Assembly (NCBI RefSeq): GCF_900108855.1
Contig: NZ_FNXY01000006.1
Location: 248,001-312,000, forward strand
Source: Dyadobacter koreensis
Lineage (GTDB): Bacteria; Bacteroidota; Bacteroidia; Cytophagales; Spirosomataceae
Length of the DNA: 64,000 bases
Reading direction: 5' to 3'
The notes beneath the pieces were generated by a model. It was not told the DNA's origin, made no database searches, and was given only the letters and a program-made list of their open reading frames with translations. The first letter of the stretch is position 1. Every line of letters starts with the position of its first letter. The translations under genes were made by a program, and so were the position numbers. Below are positions 16,829 through 25,645 of the stretch, piece by piece.

Positions 16829-18184
16829 ATGAGCGAAAAACAACATAACCGTACCGAAGGAGATATCAATTTAACATCAGAGCGGAGCAACTGGTATGCT
16901 GTAATCAAAGATGCAGATACACTTTCGCGGCTGGAAGAAGATGCAGAATATTTCCTACATCAGGCATTATCCACGCCTTGTCTGGATGTGCTGGCTTCAT
17001 GTGAGGGGATTTATCTTACAGATATTCAGGGTAAGAGATATATGGATTTTCACGGAAACAACGTACATCAGGTTGGATACCGAAATCCTCATATCATCGA
17101 TCGGATTAAAGAACAAATGGATATTTTGCCGTTTTCTCCGAGGCGGTATACCAATGTCCCGGCTATCGAACTTGCTAAAAAATTGACGTCACTTTTATCC
17201 GGTGATTTAAGGCGTGTTCTCTTTGCGCCAGGCGGTACCTCGTCGATTAGTATGGCGTTGAAACTCGCAAGGATTGTTACGGGAAAACATAAAATTATTT
17301 CGCTGTGGGATTCCTTCCACGGCGCTTCGCTGGACGCCATATCAGCCGGCGGTGAGCTGGATTTCAGAAAAGACATTGGTCCGCTTATGCCCGGCGTGGA
17401 GCGAATCCCTCCGCCTATGACGTACCGCGGGCCTTTTAAATCTTCGGTAGATAGTGACATTGCATACGCTGATTATCTTGAATATGTTATTGAAAAAGAA
17501 GGAGATATCGGCGCGTTTATCATTGAAACAATTCGCAATACCGATGTCCAGATTCCTTCCCAGGCTTATTGGACGAGGGTGCGCGAAATCTGTACCAAAC
17601 ACAATGTACTTCTGATTTTGGATGAAATACCAATTGCATTCGGCAGGACGGGGAAAATGTTTGCTTTCCAGCATTTTGATATCGAACCAGATATTATCTG
17701 TCTGGGTAAAGGGCTGGGTGGAGGCGTGATGCCCATTGCGGCAATTGTGGCCAGAGAAAGTTACAATGTCGCGGGAGGTGTTTCGCTTGGGCATTTTACA
17801 CACGAAAAAAGCCCTTTGGGCTGTGTAGCGGCTTTGGCAATGCTCGAATTTATAGAACATAATGATATCCTCGCGAAAGTTTTGAATGACGAGCGATTCA
17901 TGAAAATAGAGACGGACCGGTTAAAAAGGAAATTTCCCTTGATAGGAGATGTTCGAGGAATTGGTCTGTTGTGGGGAATCGAGCTGGTCTGTGATCGGGA
18001 AACAAGGGAAAAAGCGGTGCGTGAGGCAGAAATAGTGATGTATGAATGCCTGAAAAATGGGATGAGTTTCAAGGTTTCCCAAGGCAATGTCTTGCAGCTG
18101 TCGCCTCCGCTCACCATTACACGCGAAGAATTAACAAAAGCTTTACAAATATTGGAAGCGGCTTTGGAGACTGCATCCGTTTAA
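16829..18184 (+). CDS. pbfA: (R)-1-hydroxy-2-aminoethylphosphonate ammonia-lyase (PbfA-type, class III PLP fold)
   Basis: A 451-residue class III aminotransferase-fold PLP enzyme. The Schiff-base lysine is Lys294 in ICLGKGLGGGVMP, the cofactor Asp lies in LLILDEIPIAFGRTGK, and the phosphate-binding turn is FAPGGTSSISMALKLA. The stretches KRYMDFHGNNVHQVGY, LPFSPRRYTN, WDSFHGASLDAISAGGELDF and GHFTHEKSPLGC match what I recall of the PbfA lyase group rather than ordinary omega-aminotransferases. PbfA removes ammonia and water from (R)-1-hydroxy-2-aminoethylphosphonate and yields phosphonoacetaldehyde, the substrate of phosphonatase. The start ATG lies 64 bases after the phosphodiesterase. The DUF5690 carrier follows 30 bases downstream, so the three are probably co-transcribed. 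A PhnW-like transaminase role is the main alternative, but PhnW belongs to a different fold class. Confidence 0.85.
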   Translation: MSEKQHNRTEGDINLTSERSNWYAVIKDADTLSRLEEDAEYFLHQALSTPCLDVLASCEGIYLTDIQGKRYMDFHGNNVHQVGYRNPHIIDRIKEQMDILPFSPRRYTNVPAIELAKKLTSLLSGDLRRVLFAPGGTSSISMALKLARIVTGKHKIISLWDSFHGASLDAISAGGELDFRKDIGPLMPGVERIPPPMTYRGPFKSSVDSDIAYADYLEYVIEKEGDIGAFIIETIRNTDVQIPSQAYWTRVREICTKHNVLLILDEIPIAFGRTGKMFAFQHFDIEPDIICLGKGLGGGVMPIAAIVARESYNVAGGVSLGHFTHEKSPLGCVAALAMLEFIEHNDILAKVLNDERFMKIETDRLKRKFPLIGDVRGIGLLWGIELVCDRETREKAVREAEIVMYECLKNGMSFKVSQGNVLQLSPPLTITREELTKALQILEAALETASV

Positions 18185-18214
18185 GATAAATATTGGATAT
18201 TTATTCACAGCGTC

Positions 18215-19516
18215 ATGCGAATCAAGAAGGCATTACTGGATTCAAATTTATTGTTTATTACCTGGTCGATTGTCGCGTCGTTTGGAGCATATTTTTGTAT
18301 GTATGCATTTCGAAAACCCTTTAATTCGGGTTTGTACGAAGGATTGCAGTTGTCAGGAATTGGCTACAAAACGATCCTGATTCTTTCTCAGGTCGCGGGT
18401 TATACTTTGTCCAAGTTTACCGGGATCAAGATTATATCGGAGCTCAAATCGACATCACGTGTAAGACTGATTATCCTGCTCATTCTCATTGCCGAAACCG
18501 CGCTTTTACTTTTTGGCATGATCCCTTACCCCTACAATTTCGTTTTCCTGTTTATAAATGGGATGCCTCTCGGTATGGTTTATGGCGTGGTTTTCAGCTT
18601 TCTGGAAGGACGGCGTTTTACAGAGATGATCGCTATGGGGCTGAATATAAGTATAATTATTGCCTCCGGCGTACTGAAAACTACTTACCTTGAGGTGCAT
18701 CAATGGTTTCCATGGATATCCGAATTCTGGATGCCTTTTAGCATTGGGTTACTTTTTTTGCCATTCTTTTTTCTGTTTGTCTGGATGCTCGACGTATTAC
18801 CTGCGCCGACCGATGAAGATATCCGGCTCAGAACGGAGCGCGTTCCGATGACTAACGACGACAAAAAGAATGTACTCGCGGAGTATGGTTTACCGGTTTT
18901 TTGCTTGCTGGTTTGTTATATCATGCTGATCGTCGTCAGAGATTTCCGGGACAATTTCACGATTGAAATATGGAATGAAATCGATACAAACTGGGTCAGC
19001 AGCGTTCTTTCTCAGACAGAAATGATAACGGGCTTTGTGGTTTTAGTCGTGATCGGAAGTTTAGCGTTTATCAAAGACAATCTGATCGGGTTCAGATTGA
19101 CGAACCTTGTTATTTTTACCGGGATTCTCATGAGCGCCGTTTCTACCTATTTGTTTGAGAAGCAGCTTATCAATGGTTTTTACTGGATGCTAACCATCGG
19201 AACAGGGATGTTTTTGGCCTTTACCGTAATTCAATCCGCTATTTTCGACCGGCTGATTGCGTTGTTCCGGCTTAGGGCTAATGCAGGTTTTTTTGTTTAT
19301 ATCTGTGAAAGTTTCGGTTATCTGTCAAGCGTAGGACTGCTACTTTATAAGGAGTTTTTTATGAAACAATTAAGCTGGTCACATGTTTTGATGCATTTCA
19401 TTTATTTACAGGCGGCGGTAAGTTTGATACTTCTTATTGTCGCAAATCTCTATCTTGAAAGGCATAGAAGAAATGCGAAAGCTGTTGCGAAAAGCCGGCT
19501 TGTCACAGCAATGTAA
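18215..19516 (+). CDS. DUF5690 family MFS-like membrane protein, candidate phosphonate transporter
   Basis: A 433-residue polytopic membrane protein of about 12 helices, typical of the DUF5690 family and similar in layout to major facilitator carriers. The N terminus SFGAYFCMYAFRKPFNSGLY resembles the first helix of organophosphate:phosphate antiporters such as GlpT/UhpT (CMYAxRxPF). EGRRFTEMIAMGLN is a conserved cytoplasmic loop. It follows pbfA by 30 bases in the same direction and is the only integral transporter in the cluster. It is therefore the best candidate for moving aminophosphonate across the inner membrane, possibly in exchange for phosphate. The transport role is inference from context and the GlpT-like first helix; the family has no experimental function I can cite. 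Confidence 0.75.
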   Translation: MRIKKALLDSNLLFITWSIVASFGAYFCMYAFRKPFNSGLYEGLQLSGIGYKTILILSQVAGYTLSKFTGIKIISELKSTSRVRLIILLILIAETALLLFGMIPYPYNFVFLFINGMPLGMVYGVVFSFLEGRRFTEMIAMGLNISIIIASGVLKTTYLEVHQWFPWISEFWMPFSIGLLFLPFFFLFVWMLDVLPAPTDEDIRLRTERVPMTNDDKKNVLAEYGLPVFCLLVCYIMLIVVRDFRDNFTIEIWNEIDTNWVSSVLSQTEMITGFVVLVVIGSLAFIKDNLIGFRLTNLVIFTGILMSAVSTYLFEKQLINGFYWMLTIGTGMFLAFTVIQSAIFDRLIALFRLRANAGFFVYICESFGYLSSVGLLLYKEFFMKQLSWSHVLMHFIYLQAAVSLILLIVANLYLERHRRNAKAVAKSRLVTAM

Positions 19517-19703
19517 TTTGAATATACAGGATTGCAGATTCAACATGAGGCCGATGCTCTTGTGTATGTTCTCACCAATTAAATTCCGGAGAAATATTCA
19601 GTTAAAATGTGAATCATATTCGGATTTATTCAACTAGAAAATGACTGAAGAAGTTTGGGCAAAATGTTCACATTCACAGTATTTCTATTTAGTTTCCTGC
19701 TTA

Positions 19704-19752
19704 TACCAAATGTTATGATCTCAACGATAATCAAAACATTGGCATTTTGGTA
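19704..19752. promoter_or_regulatory. Inverted repeat ending on the start codon of the 1,279-residue fusion gene
   Basis: TACCAAA (19704-19710) pairs with TTTGGTA (19746-19752), and inner AATGTT / AACATT and TGAT / ATCA segments also pair. The right arm includes the A of the ATG. It could be an operator or a leader hairpin that hides the start. An alternative pairing of CCAAATGTT with AACATTGG is also possible. Confidence 0.35.
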
Positions 19753-22700
19753 TGAATACATTTAGATCAATTCCCTTCCTTTTACTTTTTTTCGTTATTA
19801 ACTTCTGGTATCCGTCTCACGATGCAGAAAGGAATGCTGAACCACCTGTTTCGAAAGATCCGGTACTGCGTATTGTTCAGAATAAGTCCTTGGAAACAAT
19901 CAGCATTTTTCGGGGTGCTGAGACAAAACCGATCATCGTTCAAAATGCGAAAGCAAATTTTCGGCCTTATTTACATCCCATCGAAGCGCCGGATGGAAAG
20001 GGGATTTTAACAGAATACAGTCCCGGACATCATAAACACCAGACGGGTATTTACTGGGGTTATACCCGAGTCAATGGACGGGATTATTTTCATCATCCGG
20101 ACAATGGCTATTGGAGGCGTGTTTCCGCGACGGTTTTGGAAGCGAAAGGTTTGGAAGTTAAATGGCAAACGGTATATGATCTGCTTGATTCGACGGGAAC
20201 GGCTGTTTTAACAGAAACACAAAACTGGTCGATGAGACAAAAGGATGGGAAATATCTGCTTGATCTGGAATGGAGCGGTGAAGCAAAAACAGATGTAACG
20301 ATCGGAAAATATGATTACGGCGGACTTTTTGTCAGAATGCCCTGGAAACCCGGAATTAAAGGAGAAGTGGTCAATGCTGCCCGCCAGCGTAATGAAAAAG
20401 CAGAAGGTCAGCCTGCCATGTGGGTGGATATTTCCATGCAGATTGAAGGACGAAATGACCTGGCGCATATTGCCATTCTCGATCATCCGGAAAATAAAGG
20501 GTATCCGCAAACCTGGCGAGTGGATGGTCAACTTGGCGCTGGTCCTGCAAGGGCGAGAAAAGGCGACTGGCATATTAAGAAAGGTGAAACAGAGGTAATA
20601 AAACATGAGCTTGTTATATATACAGGGCTCCTGAATGATGTCGAACTGACAAAAACTTTCGGAGATTTTATCGGTAATAACGGAACTTATAATACCGCAG
20701 CTCTGTGGGCAGTTGCACAGAAAGAGGGCAGGGAAGCAAAGTTTTTAAGTGCAACGGAAGCAGTTGCGGCCATGACAGTAAAGGAAGGTTTTGAGGTAAA
20801 TGCATGGGCTTCTGAACCGATGATGACCCAGCCTATGGCTTTTTGCTGGGATGATCGTGGTCGTATGTGGATTGCTGAAAACAAAGATTATGAATCACGT
20901 GGGAAAGGATTTTCCAATTCGGGAGACAGCAGGATTCTGATTCTCGAAGATACTGATCACGACGGGGTGGCAGACAAACGGACTGTTTTTATGGAGGGAA
21001 TTGCCTTTCCATCGGCCATTGCTGTGGGGTTTGACGGCGTATTTATCGGCGCACCGCCAAATCTGCTTTTTGTCCCTGATAAAAATGGTGACGACAAGGC
21101 AGATGCTGATGCCGTCGAAGTCCGTCTGACAGGCTGGGGAATTCGTGACAGGCACGAAACGCTGAATAGTTTTCATTGGGGGCCAGACGGTTGGTTGTAT
21201 GGTTTGCAGGGTTTCGCGACACCTTCGAAAGTTGGAAAGCCCAATGGCAAAGGTAAAATTTTCAGACATAATGATCCGTTTCCTACGGATACTCTGAAAG
21301 AAGGAACTGATATTAACGGCGGAGTTTGGCGGTACCATCCAACAAAAGATAAATTTGAAGTGGTAGCGCACGGTTTCAGCAACCCTTGGGGGATCGACTA
21401 CGATGCAAAGGGGCAGCTGTTGATGACAGCCTGTGTTATTCCACATTTGTGGCACGTAATCCCAGGAGGAATTTATCATCGTCAGGGTGGGCAGCATTTT
21501 AATCCATACGTTTATAACGATATCAAAACCATTGCCGACCATAGCCACCGTTCGGCACATGGCGGAGCGCGTGTTTATCTTTCCGATGCGTTTCCTGAAA
21601 CAGAAAAGGGCAAGCTTTTCATGGCAAATATTCATGAACATGGAATTTTGTCTGATATCCTGGAACGTAAAGGATCTGGTTTTTCAGGAAAACATGGTGA
21701 TGATTTCATGATGGCGAATAATGCGCAATGGGTTGGATTCAGTATGGAAGTTGGACCGGAAGGCGGGCTTTACGTGCTCGACTGGCATGACGCAGACATT
21801 TGCGGATCTGATGTCTTAAATTCGGAAACTGGCCGTATTTTCCGGATTATGCCAAAAAAATCTCAGGCTGAAAACTGGGAAGGCCGTTATGCAGATCTCG
21901 GTAAATTATCGGATCATGAACTGGTCGGCTTACAAACCAGCAAAAGCGAATGGCATGCAAGAAGAGCCAGGATTATTTTGCAGAACAGAGCTTCAAGGAA
22001 ATCCTTGTCAAAAGAAATTTATAATGAGCTTTTTACGATTTATAAAAAAAATACAAATCCCGACTTCCGTCTGCGCGCACTCTGGGCTTTGCAGATAACA
22101 GGCGGTCTGGATAATGAGGCATTACTAAGTGCGCTATCCGACACCGATGAACACGTCAGATCGTGGGCGGTCCAGTTTCTAACAGAAGATAAAAAACCTG
22201 GCAAAGAAGCAATCGCCAGGTTTACGCAGCTAGCCCGTGAGGATCAATCCGCCGTCGTCCGGTTATATCTTGCTTCTGCGTTGCAACGTCTGGATTATGA
22301 CGACCGATGGGATATCGCAAAGGCCTTGTTGTCGCATGGAGAGGACTCGAATGACCATAATCTTCCGAAAATGGTCTGGTATGGAATTGAACCCCTGGTC
22401 CAGGAAAACACAGCGCGCGCCCTTGATCTGGCCGTTCAAAGTCGAATTCCGATGGTCACCCAATTTATTGCCAGAAGAACGGTTGATGCCGACGTGATTG
22501 AACGAATGGTGACTCTGGTTGGAAAGAAAACATCCAATCAAATTTCATTGCTGGAAGGAATGCGGGACGGACTTGAAGGTAGAACGGATTTGAAAACACC
22601 AGCCAATTGGAATGCTGTTTACAATGGTTTGAAATCACAGGATAAACCGGTTGCGCAGCTTGCCTCGGAAATATCTAATCATTTTGGAGATACAGAAGCT

Positions 22701-23591
22701 GCAAAAAATGCGCTCATTGTTTTAAAAAATCAAAAAACAGCTCCGGAGATTCGTAAAAAATCCTTACAGTTGCTGGCAGTCAGACAGCGGCCGGAACTTG
22801 TTAAAGAGTTGCCAGCCCTGCTTGAAGATAAAAACTTAAGTGTGGAGGCAATCAGGGCGATGGCCGGGTTTGATAATGAGGGGCTTGCCAAATTATTGAT
22901 AGAACGCTATCCAAAATTTACTTCCCCTGAAAAATCGGAAGCGATCCAGACACTAGCATCACGACCAAAATCCGGATGGCTTTTAACGCAGGCACTTTCT
23001 AAAAATGTGATTTCAAAAAAGGATATTCCGACCTATGTCGCCAGGCAGTTGAGGCGTGTCGTGGGTAGTGGCTTTGTTGAAGTCTGGGGTCCGATTGATC
23101 ACGTGGCATTTGACGAAAAGGCATATAAAAAATACAAGAATCTGCTTACAGATAAAAACGTCGGTCTGGCAAATGCCGGTCAGGGGAGGTTGATTTTTAA
23201 AAGAACTTGTGCGCCCTGTCATAAAATGTATGGCGAAGGCGGAATCATCGGTCCGGAACTTACAGGTTCTAACCGCGCAAATCTTGATTATCTTCTTGGC
23301 AATATTCTTGACCCGAGCGGAGAAATTCAGGATGATTACAAAATGGTCGTGATCACCACACGTGATGGCCGGACTTATGTCGGGAATATTGCCAAGGAAA
23401 CTGAGCGCCAGGTAACGCTCCGGATTGTCGGACAGGACGCTGTTGCGATCAATAAATCAGATATTCAGACTCGAGAAACAACTCCGGTTTCGATGATGCC
23501 TTCCGGATTACTGGACAATTTATCGGACAAAGAAATTACCGAATTGATCGGCTATATGAGAACGACAAAACAGACGGAACTACCAAAATAA
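19752..23591 (+). CDS. Secreted fusion: DUF6807 + PVC-type membrane-bound dehydrogenase + HEAT repeats + cytochrome c
   Basis: A 1,279-residue exported protein with four parts. The signal peptide covers about residues 1-20. A DUF6807 (PmoA-like) domain spans about 40-310, with GILTEYSPGHHKHQTGIYWG. A beta-propeller dehydrogenase of the TIGR02604 type follows at about 330-700, with FCWDDRGRMWIAENKDYESR, FSNPWGIDYDAKG and GGLYVLDWHDAD. Degenerate HEAT-like helical repeats fill about 710-1110. The C-terminal cytochrome c (TIGR02603-like) has heme motif CAPCH at 1153-1157 and a probable axial Met in MMPSG. Such proteins are thought to oxidise sugars or related compounds in the periplasm and pass electrons to the respiratory chain; the substrate is unknown. 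It starts a plus-strand run with the next gene 30 bases on. Fusing DUF6807 to this set is unusual. Confidence 0.85.
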   Translation: MNTFRSIPFLLLFFVINFWYPSHDAERNAEPPVSKDPVLRIVQNKSLETISIFRGAETKPIIVQNAKANFRPYLHPIEAPDGKGILTEYSPGHHKHQTGIYWGYTRVNGRDYFHHPDNGYWRRVSATVLEAKGLEVKWQTVYDLLDSTGTAVLTETQNWSMRQKDGKYLLDLEWSGEAKTDVTIGKYDYGGLFVRMPWKPGIKGEVVNAARQRNEKAEGQPAMWVDISMQIEGRNDLAHIAILDHPENKGYPQTWRVDGQLGAGPARARKGDWHIKKGETEVIKHELVIYTGLLNDVELTKTFGDFIGNNGTYNTAALWAVAQKEGREAKFLSATEAVAAMTVKEGFEVNAWASEPMMTQPMAFCWDDRGRMWIAENKDYESRGKGFSNSGDSRILILEDTDHDGVADKRTVFMEGIAFPSAIAVGFDGVFIGAPPNLLFVPDKNGDDKADADAVEVRLTGWGIRDRHETLNSFHWGPDGWLYGLQGFATPSKVGKPNGKGKIFRHNDPFPTDTLKEGTDINGGVWRYHPTKDKFEVVAHGFSNPWGIDYDAKGQLLMTACVIPHLWHVIPGGIYHRQGGQHFNPYVYNDIKTIADHSHRSAHGGARVYLSDAFPETEKGKLFMANIHEHGILSDILERKGSGFSGKHGDDFMMANNAQWVGFSMEVGPEGGLYVLDWHDADICGSDVLNSETGRIFRIMPKKSQAENWEGRYADLGKLSDHELVGLQTSKSEWHARRARIILQNRASRKSLSKEIYNELFTIYKKNTNPDFRLRALWALQITGGLDNEALLSALSDTDEHVRSWAVQFLTEDKKPGKEAIARFTQLAREDQSAVVRLYLASALQRLDYDDRWDIAKALLSHGEDSNDHNLPKMVWYGIEPLVQENTARALDLAVQSRIPMVTQFIARRTVDADVIERMVTLVGKKTSNQISLLEGMRDGLEGRTDLKTPANWNAVYNGLKSQDKPVAQLASEISNHFGDTEAAKNALIVLKNQKTAPEIRKKSLQLLAVRQRPELVKELPALLEDKNLSVEAIRAMAGFDNEGLAKLLIERYPKFTSPEKSEAIQTLASRPKSGWLLTQALSKNVISKKDIPTYVARQLRRVVGSGFVEVWGPIDHVAFDEKAYKKYKNLLTDKNVGLANAGQGRLIFKRTCAPCHKMYGEGGIIGPELTGSNRANLDYLLGNILDPSGEIQDDYKMVVITTRDGRTYVGNIAKETERQVTLRIVGQDAVAINKSDIQTRETTPVSMMPSGLLDNLSDKEITELIGYMRTTKQTELPK

Positions 23592-23621
23592 CTTCAAGAC
23601 CAGGTTTTCAGGATTATTTAT

Positions 23622-24431
23622 ATGAACACGGTACTGAACAATCCCGCTATGAGATACTACCCTTCGCTCATTCTGCTTTTTATATGCGTTATCAAGCAAG
23701 CAGTTGCACAAACGAGTCCCAAACCTGGGCTCACGTCCAATTATTTTAGAATAATTCCGGCTTCGGAAAATTCTGTTAACCATCGGGTTGTGCTCTCTTC
23801 TGATGTTGACAGCACTTGGGATAAATGGAAAGAACGGGGATATAATTTTGGATTTAATCCAAAGATCACGCCAATGTATACTACAATTGATGGCATTTTG
23901 AGTACGCCTTATATGATTCAGGTTCGTGGAAATGCGAATGAGAGAAACCGGAAACGCTGGGGATATCATGTTTTTGAGGGCTATGCAAGCGACGATAAGT
24001 CACGGATTACCTTTCTTGTTAATAAACATACGGAGCAGGATCGCCCGGTCGCAGAAGCATACTACTACGGCACTGCTTATGATCATTCCGAAAATGCCTA
24101 TAACTGGTTTAAGATCGGGTCGGATGTTAGGCAGCATTCATTTCTTTTTGGCAGGGACAAAGCTATTTTTTATGGTTCGCTGAAAATGACAAATTCCCTG
24201 ACTTTGGGTAACATCGGAAAAGAGGACATACTTGAAAAACAGCCTGAAAAAGATGCTGAGCAAAATTTTGTTGACGACGCCAAACATGTCAATTTTAAAG
24301 AATTAAAGGGAGCCGGAAACGGTGCGATGTTTTATGATAAAGATAATAACATCATTGTAATCAAGGTAGATGGAAAATGGATGAAAGTCGTTGTGGAAGC
24401 CCTGCCGGAAAATGTCAAATATCCATTCTGA
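23622..24431 (+). CDS. Exported protein of unknown function
   Basis: A 269-residue protein with an N-terminal signal peptide (hydrophobic YPSLILLFICVIKQAVAQ, cleavage likely after AVA-Q). I do not recognise a domain. The mature chain is rich in aromatic and charged residues (STWDKWKERGYNFGFNPK, HVFEGYASDDKSRITFLVNK) and looks like a beta-rich secreted fold. It ends with KVDGKWMKVVVEALPENVKY. Met10 (MRYYPSLIL) is a likely alternative start and gives a tidier signal peptide. It lies 30 bases behind the cytochrome fusion and 69 bases before a Tat-exported sugar isomerase-like gene, suggesting a shared role in periplasmic sugar metabolism. Confidence 0.65.
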   Translation: MNTVLNNPAMRYYPSLILLFICVIKQAVAQTSPKPGLTSNYFRIIPASENSVNHRVVLSSDVDSTWDKWKERGYNFGFNPKITPMYTTIDGILSTPYMIQVRGNANERNRKRWGYHVFEGYASDDKSRITFLVNKHTEQDRPVAEAYYYGTAYDHSENAYNWFKIGSDVRQHSFLFGRDKAIFYGSLKMTNSLTLGNIGKEDILEKQPEKDAEQNFVDDAKHVNFKELKGAGNGAMFYDKDNNIIVIKVDGKWMKVVVEALPENVKYPF

Positions 24432-24500
24432 ATTACGATAGATTCGGCCCTGACAACACTTTATATTTTATCTGAGTCAGCTTCAAAAATTTTAAATAAT

Positions 24501-25499
24501 ATGAAAAATCAGGAAATTTCCAGAAGAGAGTTTTTGGGCGCGTCTTCACTTGCACTGGCTGGTATGGCACTCATATCAGAATCGACCTTTGGTATGCCGG
24601 CGTATATAAAAACACTTGGTAAACCGAACTCTCTTTTTAATGGAGTGCAGATTGGCGTGATCAGTTACTCCTGGCGGAGTATGCCAAGCAGTGCCGAGCA
24701 GGTTTTGCAGTATTGTCTAGACAGTAATATCAGTGCGATCGAATTAATGGGACCTGCGGGAGAGACTTTTGCGGGAGCGCCTATTGCCCCGCCTCGTCCG
24801 ACAGGAGCGCCCGGTCAGCGCCCTGAGTTTACACCAGAACAAAAGGCGGAACAGGCGGAATATGCCAAAAAAATTGCAGAGTGGCGGGCGAAAGCGCCCA
24901 TGGAAAAATTTGTTCAGCTTCGCAAAATGTACAACGACGCCGGCGTGAGTATTTACGCTTTTAAACCCTCTGCGCTGGGCGTTAATAATACGGATGCCGA
25001 GGTCGACTACGCATTTCGGGCAGCCAAAGCATTAGGGGCAAATCAGGCTACGGTTGAGCTTCCCACAGACCCTGCGCAAACAAAACGTTTAGGGGAAATT
25101 GCCGCTAAAAATAAGATATATGTTGGATACCACGGCCATTTACAGCAGACTTTTACCGCATGGGATGTTGCGTTGGAACAGTCAAAGTTCAACGCACTTA
25201 ATTTCGATATGGGACATTATGTCGCAGCTGGCTTTGATCCATTGGCATTGATTAAAGCTAAGCATGAGCATATCGTCAGTATGCATACAAAAGACCGGAA
25301 GTCAAAAGCGAATGGTGGACAAAACGTGCCCTGGGGTGAAGGTGATACGCCTATTATTGCGGCGTTGGAATTGATGCGCAAAAATAAATATAAATTTCCC
25401 GCGACCATTGAGTTGGAATATGATATCCCTGCGGGTTCAGATGCAGTGAAGGAAACGGCAAAATGTGTTGAATATGCGCGGAAGGCTTTGATGGCTTAG
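24501..25499 (+). CDS. Tat-exported sugar phosphate isomerase/epimerase-like protein (TIM barrel)
   Basis: A 332-residue xylose isomerase-like TIM-barrel protein. The N terminus ISRREFLGASSLALAGMAL is a twin-arginine signal, so the folded protein is exported. Barrel landmarks are GVISYSWRSM, NISAIELMGPAG, KIYVGYHGHL, LNFDMGHYVAAG, IVSMHTKDRK and ATIELEYDIP; the Glu, Asp/His, His and Glu residues sit at the usual metal-binding strand ends. An insertion rich in Ala, Pro and Gly (about 85-125) precedes the third strand. Such periplasmic homologues are common next to sugar dehydrogenases in this phylum. The substrate is not known. A strong terminator follows directly. Confidence 0.85.
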   Translation: MKNQEISRREFLGASSLALAGMALISESTFGMPAYIKTLGKPNSLFNGVQIGVISYSWRSMPSSAEQVLQYCLDSNISAIELMGPAGETFAGAPIAPPRPTGAPGQRPEFTPEQKAEQAEYAKKIAEWRAKAPMEKFVQLRKMYNDAGVSIYAFKPSALGVNNTDAEVDYAFRAAKALGANQATVELPTDPAQTKRLGEIAAKNKIYVGYHGHLQQTFTAWDVALEQSKFNALNFDMGHYVAAGFDPLALIKAKHEHIVSMHTKDRKSKANGGQNVPWGEGDTPIIAALELMRKNKYKFPATIELEYDIPAGSDAVKETAKCVEYARKALMA

Positions 25500-25514
25500 A
25501 AATATCTCAACTTT

Positions 25515-25550
25515 AAAATGCAGGTTCTGGTCATCAGAAGCCTGCATTTT
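25515..25550 (+). terminator. Intrinsic terminator
   Basis: AAAATGCAGG (25515-25524) and CCTGCATTTT (25541-25550) form a 10-bp stem that extends inward by TTCT/AGAA. TATTTG follows. It lies 16 bases past the isomerase stop and closes the transcript that begins at 19752. Confidence 0.8.
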
Positions 25551-25645
25551 TATTTGAGCCTTGATGGCTTTTTTCCTATTTTCGGGCCTACTAAATTTAT
25601 GGACTTTTTTCTGAAAAGGCGCTATATTAACTTTTTGCTTCTAAA

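Noticed and set aside
20895..21641. 248-residue antisense frame inside the cytochrome fusion gene
   Set aside because: It lies wholly antisense to a well-supported protein, and its composition is that of a shadow frame (rich in Cys, Trp and His).
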